From: Conoideocrella luteorostrata
Lineage: Eukaryota > Ascomycota > Sordariomycetes > Hypocreales > Clavicipitaceae
Direction of reading: 5' to 3'
Assembly (NCBI GenBank): GCA_032433595.1
Contig: JASWJB010000583.1
Span: 1-14,027 of the forward strand
Length of the DNA stretch: 14,027 nt
This document shows, piece by piece, positions 6,808 through 14,027 of this stretch. A program made the position numbers and the translations under genes. The notes beneath the pieces were generated by a model. The model was not told the origin of the DNA, searched no databases, and saw nothing but the letters and a program-made list of their open reading frames with translations. Numbering within the stretch: position 1 is the first letter of the stretch; every line of letters begins with the position of its first letter.

Positions 6808-9327
6808 TTAAGGGAAAAGAAAAGGCATTAGCTTTGTCCCAACAATTGAGTAATGGATGGACAACTCGCCTTGCTGGACAGATGCAAGACTCTCATTCAG
6901 TCGCTGAGCAACAGCTATGTTCGGCCACACTTGTGTCTCGGCGCTGCCTTGAGAGTTTGTATTAACCCCCCCAAAAGAGAATGACGGGACTCTCAGAGCA
7001 TCTTCCGCTTCCGATAAGGTTCTGTTTGTTTCATCTTGAGACTGCCGCATCCCATCGGGCCCAGCTTGCTTAAATGGTGGGGTGGGCTGGCCGACCATGG
7101 CCTCCTCCTCTCGCATGAAGAGCAATGATGTGAGATTTTGCAACACGAAACCACTCTGTTTCGACAGGGTTGACTGCTTGCCCAGCATCTGCTGCAGGCG
7201 AAGCATTCGGGTGATTGTCCGTTTTAGCTTCTGGGCTTTATCGGAAAGAGGTTCCGCCAAAGCCAGCAGAATGAGCACAATAGCAGCGTGAAACAAATTT
7301 ATGGCCATGAACGCAACGAGGTGACTCTCCTTGGCGAGTTGGACCAGTTCAGGTAGCTCTGTGATACGAGCCACTCTTGCGGCTGCACTTAGACAATATT
7401 CCGGGTTACTGGTAGACCCGCTCAACCCAGAGGCAATGTCATGCTGATATGGGTTACTGGCATCCGCGCTCCGGGTGGAAGACGCGGCTGGAGTTGCGCC
7501 GGTAAATGTGCCCGAGGAACTTATCGACAGATGATCGACCTGTCTAGCCAAGAAGGGCCGATACAGCACTATGAGCAGGTTGTCAAATGTCAGCTGCAAT
7601 GAGAAAGATTGCAGCGTGTTGGCCCGGGTTCCCCAGTCACTGTTCCTTGGACTGAAATCTTGATCCAAGTCCAGGCTGAGTTGCGGCGGCAAATTCTTGC
7701 GCCACGCAATCAGCCTTCCGGCTACGTCACTGGCCAGAGATGCGTAGTCGGATTCATAGCGTTCTTTGGCTTTAGGCGTAGACAAGCAGCCGAAAATGAA
7801 TCTCAGCGCGGGAGATGCAATGCGGTAGAGACTGCTTAATTCAGTCTGATAGCGCGAATACACAATGCCCGGCAACTGCCGACTGGTGGATGGTTGGGCA
7901 AAATGCGGAAACTCCGAATATTCTGCAGGCATTTCTACATTAAAATCTTCGTCGTTGATGCTCATCGGCCGCCCGTAAGAGATGGAGGCAAATCTAACCG
8001 TGTTAGGAGACAAAGCAGGACTGGGAAGATGGCATTGGCTGCGTACCGATCCCACGTGTAAATCGTCCACCAGACCCTTTTGCGCTCCTCGAATTCGTCG
8101 GGGTACTTGTGAGGTAAATGGAGGTGCATGCCCAAGGCATAGGCTATTTTTATGGTTGCCCCAAGAAGGGCAAATGATAGATTTGGCCGGCCGTGGTACA
8201 CATGATGTGACCCTAGCAGAATACATGTCTGCACAGCAGTGATGGACTTTTCATCCATAAGGCAGATCAACCGAGATTCGACAATTCTCAGCAAGTCTTC
8301 GTTCCAACGGCGCCACTCGTCGTCCCCCTCATGCGCGTTTCTGTGTGACCGATACCATGCCGCCATGCACAAGACCATGGATAGCAGAGTCAGAAAAGGA
8401 GTGTCCGATTGGTACGCATATCCATCTTCAACAGCAGCAAGCTGTTGCCGGAATTTTTGCTCGGATATAACCAAAGAGAACCAGTGAACAGCATCAAAGT
8501 AGTCTTCCAGGAGTGAGTTTATCAGCACTCGGTCGGGGAATCGGCTCCCCAGGATAGATGATATTGGAACGCGCCTGCTTCCTATGTCTTCCTGGGGGCT
8601 TTGAATGCGGTAACCACCGTCAGGAATGGCAAACGTTGAGCAACTATCTATGCCTCGAGCACCAAGCCTGCTTATCTGCGGGCGACGTCAGCCCAATGTG
8701 CATGTATGATGGCGAGGTTGCAGAACACCGTCAAACTTGTCGACGCTTACTTTTCTAGCAATGCCCATTGCCGACTCTGTTTCATCCTGATCCACGTTTA
8801 CTTGTGCATGGTAGTTGTCTGATGACTGCGGCGTGGTTTGGCTCTGATTTGGACTTGTGGCAGTTTGTGTCGTATTGTGCTGTGAGCCGTCCGAGTCCAA
8901 GGGCGCAAAGGAAGAAGAGCTCGGTGTTGTCGCAGGCTCGACGCCAGCGCTGTTATCTCTTAGTCGGCGACGGCTGTTTACAGGGGATTGATTAGAGATT
9001 TTATCTACATGGAATCAAGTGCGGATGACTTTACATTCTTGACGATGGTCTATGTCGCACGCTGCGGACAGCATTGCTGCCAGCGGCTCTGCCACTTGGG
9101 GATTCGTGGGCAGGATCCGTTTCGCATGTCGCATCAGCCCGCAAGCAGAGCGAGCATGGACGATATGTGTCACACTGTAAACAGAAAATCAGTCGATTGC
9201 CACAATGCCACATGCATCAAAGGTCACGGTCGCTTACGCGGGACTTATTGCGACGGCATCGTCGGCAGGCTTTGTTCACTCTGGTGGGAAGCCGCCGGGT
9301 CGTGAGCGGAACCGGGCGTGACTCCAT
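6808..9327 (-). CDS. Zn2Cys6 transcription factor with fungal-specific TF domain (five exons)
   Basis: Exons 9327-9238, 9174-9035, 8973-8751, 8675-8047 and 7993-6808; introns of 63, 61, 75, 53 bp, with a CTAAT, CTGAC or CTAAC branch site visible in the last three. The joined frame gives 755 aa. The zinc cluster is C21-x2-C24-x6-C31-x5-C37-x2-C40-x6-C47, split by intron 1 just before C31, with a basic N-terminus. A low-complexity Ser/Thr/Gln linker follows (about 95-140). The middle homology region (PF04082 type) starts near 200 with YFDAVHWF (210-217) and includes KRVWWTIYTWDR (350-361) followed by FASISYGRP (362-370). The first in-frame ATG was chosen as start. It is a nuclear DNA-binding regulator, divergent from xylitol dehydrogenase and in tandem with the sugar porter, so it is the likely local activator of both. 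I do not assign it to XlnR or another named regulator. Confidence 0.9.
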
Positions 9328-9599
9328 TTTCAGCCACCAGCGTGGTCGGCCCGGCGAAGTCGCGAGACGGGTTTGTGCGCTTAGTATGGTAGAGTACGGA
9401 GTATGTTCAATTTCAAGATTCGGAAGTCTGTACTGCAACTACCGAGCAATGGAACCGTATTGTACAATCCAGACTGTCCAAGGCACGTGCAGCCAGGGCC
9501 GGGGAGCGAGGGAGTGCCTCATTAGTAACATAAGACTACGAGTCATGTTGCTCGTCTCGAATCGCCAAGGGGACACACCGGAGAGCTAACTGTCCACAC

Positions 9600-9606
9600 C
9601 CGGCGG
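9600..9606 (+). promoter_or_regulatory. CCGGCGG candidate Zn2Cys6 site 1
   Basis: CCG and CGG separated by one base, in the context CCCGGCGGATAAG, in the first unit of the promoter duplication. The overlapping GATAAG could also bind a GATA factor. Confidence 0.45.
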
Positions 9607-9648
9607 ATAAGACCACACAGCTTAATTCCGCAGGGACTTGGTCCACAC

Positions 9649-9655
9649 CCGGCGG
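9649..9655 (+). promoter_or_regulatory. CCGGCGG candidate Zn2Cys6 site 2
   Basis: Same motif 49 bp further on, in the context CCCGGCGGATGAG, in the second unit of the duplication. It matches the porter-promoter copy over ten bases. Confidence 0.45.
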
Positions 9656-9715
9656 ATGAGACGCATGCAGCTTAATTCCGCGTGAAAGTGGGACTTGGCC
9701 CGCCAGCAGCTCCAT

Positions 9716-9722
9716 CCGGCGG
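9716..9722 (+). promoter_or_regulatory. CCGGCGG candidate Zn2Cys6 site 3
   Basis: Third copy, 67 bp after site 2 and outside the duplication, so it is an independent occurrence. The context is ATCCGGCGGCTT, lacking the AT that follows the other copies. Confidence 0.4.
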
Positions 9723-9839
9723 CTTGCTGATTGATGTCTAAAATCAGCCTAAAATATACTTACATTGCCATGAAACACGGCGGTTCATGCAACACATAAT
9801 AGTCAATACGATTTGCTGCGGTACGTTTCGCTGTCTTCT

Positions 9840-9844
9840 TATAA
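9840..9844 (+). promoter_or_regulatory. TATAA of the xylitol dehydrogenase promoter
   Basis: TTATAAG lies 225 bp before the ATG at 10069 and 162 bp before the in-frame ATG at 10006. It is the best TATA match on this side of the spacer, but a long leader would be needed. Confidence 0.3.
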
Positions 9845-10068
9845 GCGTTGAAGGCAGCTTGTAAATTTCCGAAGTCCATGTAACTCACCGTTGCCAGTTC
9901 CCATTTGTTTTCCAAGGGTGACCATTGAACCCCGTTCAGCAGCCAAGCTCCGTCTTGGTTCCCGAGAAGCTAGCGGCTCACAACGAGGCTGCTGAAGCTT
10001 GCACAATGCCTACGGAGACTTGCCAATCGCACGGTACACGGGAGGAAGGTGGACGATTTGTGCGGGAT

Positions 10069-11247
10069 ATGACAGAGCATGCCTCTCCTCAGCACCGAAC
10101 CGTTAGTAACAGCCCCGGTCACTAAAAAAAAAAGCATGGCCGTGGACGTCTTAACTGATACTAGGCTCTTGATACGCAGAATCTCTCCTTCATCCTTAAG
10201 AAGCCTGGAGATGTTGAGTTCGCTGAACGGCCCATACCCACAATGGCCACGGAGCACGATGTTCTCGTAGCTATAAACTACACCGGCATCTGTGGCTCTG
10301 ACGTACACTATTGGGAGCACGGTGCTATTGGCCACTTTGTTGTCAAGGAGCCAATGGTGCTGGGCCACGAATCTGCTGGCACTGTTGTTGATATCGGCAA
10401 CGCTGTGAAGTCGCTAGCACCCGGCGACAGAGTCGCACTCGAGCCCGGCTATCCCTGTCGACACTGCGGTAGCTGTCTAGCTGGCCGATATAATCTCTGC
10501 CGCAATATTGTATTTGCAGCCACGCCTCCACACAACGGTACTCTCACAGGCTTCTGGGTCGCTCCATCTGACTTCTGCTACAAGCTGCCTGATAGAGTTT
10601 CGCTGCAGGAAGGTGCTCTTGTTGAACCCCTTGCAGTTGCTGTGCATATTGTCAAGCAAGCAAGGATTACGGCCGGGGCTAGCGTTGTGGTTATGGGCGC
10701 TGGTCCAGTCGGTCTTCTTTGCGCGGCGGTTGCAAAGTCATTTGGCGCTTTTCAGGTTGTCAGCGTTGACGTTGTTCAAACAAAGCTTGACTGCGCCAAG
10801 GAAATGGGTTCCACGCACACGTACCTATCGCAAAAACTCCCCGCTGAAGACAACGCAAAGACATTGCTAGAGCAATGTGACCTCGGCTGTGGTGCGGACG
10901 TCGTTATTGATGCGAGCGGTGCAGAAGCTTCCATTCAGACTAGCTTGCACGCGGTAAAAATGGGTGGGACGTTTGTTCAGGGTGGAATGGGCAAGCCAGA
11001 CATTAATTTTCCCATTATGGCCTTGTGTCAGAAGGAGGTCACGGTGAAAGGTAGTTTTCGATATGGACCTGGGGACTTTAAACTCGCCGTTGAATTGATA
11101 GCCAACAACAGCGTGGACGTAAAGAAGCTTGTTACGAGCATTGTGGCATTCCAAAACGCGGATGAGGCATTCAAGAGAGCTAAAGCAGGTCAATCTCTCA
11201 AGATCTTAATTGCAGGCCCCAATGAAGTTGTAAATAATCACGTCTGA
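10069..11247 (+). CDS. xdhA: NAD-dependent xylitol dehydrogenase (D-xylulose reductase), two exons
   Basis: Exons 10069-10101 and 10165-11247; the 63-bp intron has a GTTAGT donor, AACTGAT branch and TAG acceptor. It gives 371 aa, near the roughly 360 of fungal xylitol dehydrogenases. The enzyme oxidises xylitol to D-xylulose in the cytosol, in D-xylose and L-arabinose catabolism. It is a zinc medium-chain dehydrogenase. Catalytic zinc residues: Cys54 (GICGSD), His79/Glu80 (GHE), Glu165. Structural zinc: Cys109, 112, 115 and 123. The Rossmann motif GAGPVG is at 189-194, and Asp213 after it predicts NAD rather than [13 protein letters not shown] near the C-terminus is typical of the family. An in-frame ATG at 10006 would add 21 residues with no homology, so the inner start is preferred. 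A sorbitol or L-arabinitol preference cannot be excluded; it could be a cluster paralogue rather than the main xdhA. Confidence 0.93.
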
Positions 11248-11737
11248 TGAATATAAGGATGGCTTCCACCAATAAGCGGACTAGTTTGTACGAAAGGCGT
11301 CACTTAGCAGCTCACCGACTCTCTGTTGGTAGGGTCAGGGCAATGCCATCGTCCATGATAGACATACCAAAGTCTAAAAATAGCCGATATTGTGCATCAT
11401 AATGCGCCGTTGCGGCATAACCGTAAACTTTGGGCTGTACTTCTCTACTCTCAGCTTATGCACTTCCCGTCCGGTAGACTGAGGAGAGCTAACCTGCGGC
11501 TACCCTTTTGTGGTGCAGAAGCACTCTATCCTAATATTGATGAGCTAACTTTTCTTAATAATTAAGACGGGAGTAAAACGTCAAAATGAAAATCAACAAG
11601 TGCCGGTTTTAGTCAATTGTTACGTCGTCCAATTCTTTCACCATCGGCAGTTGCATCGGTGTCGCTCTCATTGGTCTTTGATTTCGAGCATCGTCGACGG
11701 ATTGGAATAGCAACTCTGCCTTATCGAGTGCTACATG
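11248..11737. other. Convergent intergenic region with a protein-like open frame
   Basis: This is the spacer between the 3' ends of xylitol dehydrogenase and the second TF. On the minus strand 11455-11312 is open for 47 codons, reads as protein-like text (including YGYAATAHYDAQYRLFLDFG), and ends at a GTGAGC that looks like a splice donor (11315). It lacks a start and a family I recognise, and may be a gene remnant. Otherwise nothing is visible. Confidence 0.4.
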
Positions 11738-13492
11738 CTATATCCGGAAGTCCAAAATTCGATGCGAATTGCAAATAAAGCGCCCGACAATACATTCACA
11801 GTAAATGTCTCTTTGACTTGTCTTCCATGCCGTTTCCTCCAGGTCAATTATTTGCTCCAAACTTTGCACAAAAAAAGTCGTATCATTCACTCTACCCTCT
11901 CTGCATCGTTGTTCTTTTAGATACTGGAGTGCCCTGCGGCGCACGCTTGCATTGCGACAACACTTGACAACATGATAGAGGGATATACTAAGCGTCGGTG
12001 TGAAAGCGAGTTGTGTATTTTGCTCCAAGTGTCTCCCGACTTTGGAGAAAAGAAGGTCAAAAAAGCCGATAATCGTTTTAAAGTCGGGGTCGAACTCCTC
12101 CCAGCATGTTTCGCGTTCAGTAATGTCCACACGGACTAGAATATTTAGCAGGGTATGGCGAATGTTGAGAATAATAAGCAGGTGTCGGCGAAATTCGCCA
12201 GAAGAAAACGTCGAATTGAGCAGTTTGCCGAACCTCTGCATCCATAATTGATTGTATTTGATGAAAACGAGCCGTGCTTGAGTAAATTTATCAAAAGACT
12301 TCTGGTCGAAGATGAAAGGGGTGTCGCTGATAAGCTTCCGTACGCCAATGTATATCATCTCCAGCTCCAGGCTAGCATCAGTCAGCGAATCACGCGACGT
12401 CGCTTGAAGATGCTTAACAGCTTCTTCCCACTGCCAGAAGCGCGGAAACGACGGGATAGAGTCACAAATTTCCCACGCAACAGTCTCTACATGAACGTGA
12501 CTCATCAGTACCTCCTGACTGGAAACCACGGGCTCGCTTGCGCGTCCAGATGTATCTGGACAACATCTCCAATACTTCCATTTTTGGATGAGAGAATAAC
12601 CGTTCCCTAAATGCACCATCGCTTCTTTTTGATCCCCACGTATGCTGCTACAAAAAAAGAAGAGAAAATTGACCGCTAAAATGTTGGTCATGTCACCTGC
12701 CGAGAGTTCACGGTTTCGGTGTACAATCTGCATAACATGGCCAAGTGCGCTGGAATACTCTCGCAAACCAATACGATAGAGTTCTTTTGCGCGGTCATAC
12801 GATAATATATTTCCTCGTTGTGTGAGAGCCGTTGTTCGGATAACGTCTCTCTGGTGCAATGCCGCGGCTGCGATGCATGAGTGCCAGATAGCAGGATGCT
12901 CCGCGGCGCCATGTAAGAAACAGCACTCCCACATTCGTTTGTTGAATGACTCTTTTCTTGCATCCACAATTTGGGTTCTGAAATAGAAAATGAGATCGAG
13001 CTCTTGACCGTTTGCCGCAACCTGCAGAGGAGCTCGACGGGTAGCAAGCTGTCTCATTAGCAGTGCTTCCGGGATAAGATTGGTCGTGTACCCGGGGCAT
13101 GGCCGGCCCAATTTATGGCATTTCAGACAGCCAGGTCGTTGTTCATCGCATTTTACATGACGTTGCCTGTGGTATGAACTATCAGTATCATGATCGATCT
13201 CTCATGTTGTAATGAAATGGAAGATAATGATCAAAAATATGATGATGATATAGCTAAAAGCTAGGTCCTACGAAAGTGAAGAAAACAAAAGGCTTTTTGT
13301 TGGCCTGTGAGGCTGCCCTAAGGGGTGTGAATCACTTCAACACATCTTTTGAGGTGAATCACTCAACATCTCAAACCTGCTTCTAGGCTACGCTTACCGG
13401 CAAACGCTGCAACCTGTTTTAGTTTTAGGCGCCCATGCCCTCCGGCGACCTGGGCGCGGTTCACCTTTCGCTTTTGCTGACCGAGACTCCAT
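11738..13492 (-). CDS. Zn2Cys6 transcription factor, Fungal_trans_2 type (two exons)
   Basis: Exons 13492-13398 and 13166-11738. The 231-bp intron (GTAAGC donor, CTGAT branch, CAG acceptor) interrupts the zinc cluster. The joined frame gives 507 aa. The N-terminus is strongly basic and proline-rich. The cluster is C28-x2-C31-x6-C38-x6-C45-x2-C48-x6-C55, with RHVKCDE and GRPCPGY, the form common in regulators with a PF11951-type domain. The remainder is helical: a YFRTQIVDA segment, an IWHSCIAAAALH stretch (compare the family's AVLALGALHE pattern) and a long C-terminal regulatory part. The start is the only in-frame ATG before the cluster. It is a nuclear regulator, convergent with xylitol dehydrogenase. 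Whether it belongs to the sugar circuit or controls something beyond 14027 is not visible. The intron is much longer than others here. Confidence 0.87.
13327..13371. repeat. Near-duplicate GTGAATCAC repeats in the TF intron
   Basis: GTGAATCACTTCAACACATCT (from 13327) and GTGAATCACTCAACATCT (from 13354) are offset by 27 bp inside the 231-bp intron. GTGAATCAC is a 4-1-4 palindrome resembling bZIP sites. It is probably a small tandem duplication. Confidence 0.5.
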
Positions 13493-14027
13493 TTTGTTGC
13501 ATTTAAGATTGTGTTCAATATATTTGTGGCAATCTCTTCTAGCAATCCACTCCTTATCCCGTCACCCCGCTTTCCAAAGGTGGCACATGCCTCGCGCTAA
13601 TAAGTGGTTAGTCAGACTGCACAAAACGAGCTTAGTCACAATTGCCGTAGTATTGCAAAGCCCCCGCAGGTGTGCTGTCTGATCTACTCTGAGATCAACG
13701 ACTCTTGCCGCCGCCAAAGAAACTGCGGCAGAACCGGATGGCTAACCCTGGAAATTCAGACATATGGCGGACTCAAAGCGGAGTGTGGAATGTTCGCGGG
13801 CGTACATTCGGCCAAGCATCCTTCCCGGTTCCATTGCGGCGTCGCATGAACGCGGTGATGAATGCTTCGATATTGGCGCGGTCGGATAGAAATGTGGTTT
13901 GATGTTTGTTAAATGAGTATGAAATGTATTTCCACTGCGCGGCATAAACTGTATTTCAATGTATGGTTCATTGCACGTCTGGAGAATGTGATGTGGCGTG
14001 GTTGTATGCGCCGGGGGTTGAGGGGGG
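13493..14027. other. Upstream region of the second TF
   Basis: No gene supported. Several short frames on both strands between 13600 and 13945 overlap each other, and none shows a recognisable domain. The window ends in a G-rich tail (CCGGGGG then GGGGGG) with one CreA-type CCGGGG. No CCGGCGG was found here, in contrast to the other cluster promoters. Confidence 0.5.

Larger units (their letters stand above)
9592..9697. repeat. Imperfect 49/57-bp direct repeat in the divergent promoter
   Basis: Unit 1 is 9592-9640 and unit 2 is 9641-9697. They share GTCCACACCCGGCGGAT, CAGCTTAATTCCGC and GGGACTTG. Unit 2 carries about 8 extra bases before GGGACTTG. Each unit holds one CCGGCGG. This is a tandem duplication that doubled a presumed operator. 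Confidence 0.85.
9328..10005. promoter_or_regulatory. Divergent promoter between TF and xylitol dehydrogenase
   Basis: This spacer drives the TF to the left and the dehydrogenase to the right. It contains three CCGGCGG motifs, a 49/57-bp direct repeat, a CACGTG E-box (9484-9489), a CCGGGG CreA-type site (9499-9504), and a TATAA (9840-9844) 162-225 bp before the two possible dehydrogenase starts. No GGCTAA XlnR-type site was seen on either strand. Confidence 0.6.

Noticed and set aside
9292..9298. CCGCCGG inside exon 1 of the first TF
   Set aside because: It falls in codons for the basic N-terminal region, so coding constraint explains it; not counted as a promoter operator.
13604..13945. Short frames on both strands upstream of the second TF
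   Set aside because: They are mutually overlapping, without domains or signal peptides.
1..14027. tRNA, rRNA, CRISPR or complete transposon
   Set aside because: No tRNA-like cloverleaf with a GTTCRA T-loop, no rRNA-like sequence, no spacer-repeat array and no transposase or reverse transcriptase frame was seen.

Overview
The window looks like nuclear DNA of a filamentous ascomycete (Pezizomycotina). It has short introns of about 50-75 bp with GTAAGC/GTACGC-type donors and CTRAY branch points just before the acceptor, two Zn2Cys6 regulators, a fungal-type sugar porter and a fungal xylitol dehydrogenase. A Sordariomycete/Hypocreales source would fit the dehydrogenase, but I cannot fix the species.

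Left part (1-4014): gene-poor and partly AT-rich. Three 74-bp tandem repeats open the window. Directly after them lies a two-exon gene (337-824) for a small secreted protein with a KR-ended pro-region and six cysteines packed into its last 37 residues. On the minus strand at 2016-2697 there is a weaker two-exon candidate secreted protein. It lines up without gaps with the catalytic core spacing of RNase T1, but the catalytic histidine is replaced and a lone in-frame TAG splits the reading frame. The rest is non-genic sequence with hairpins, short direct repeats and protein-like remnants.

Central and right part (4015-13492): a compact sugar/polyol gene group. It holds an MFS sugar porter (minus, 3 exons), a Zn2Cys6/fungal-specific TF (minus, 5 exons), an NAD-type xylitol dehydrogenase (plus, 2 exons) divergent from that TF, and a second Zn2Cys6 TF of the Fungal_trans_2 type (minus, 2 exons) convergent with the dehydrogenase. 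The likely logic is uptake of a pentose or polyol, NAD-dependent oxidation of xylitol (or a related polyol) to a ketose, and local transcriptional control.

The promoter between the TF and the dehydrogenase carries an imperfect 49/57-bp direct repeat and three copies of CCGGCGG (CCG-N-CGG, an everted half-site pair typical of Zn2Cys6 dimers). The extended form CCGGCGGAT also occurs, inverted, in the porter promoter. This makes a self-contained, cluster-wide regulatory circuit the most testable hypothesis of the window. Exon boundaries are my own splice reconstructions; every joined frame closes exactly, but none has been checked against transcripts.
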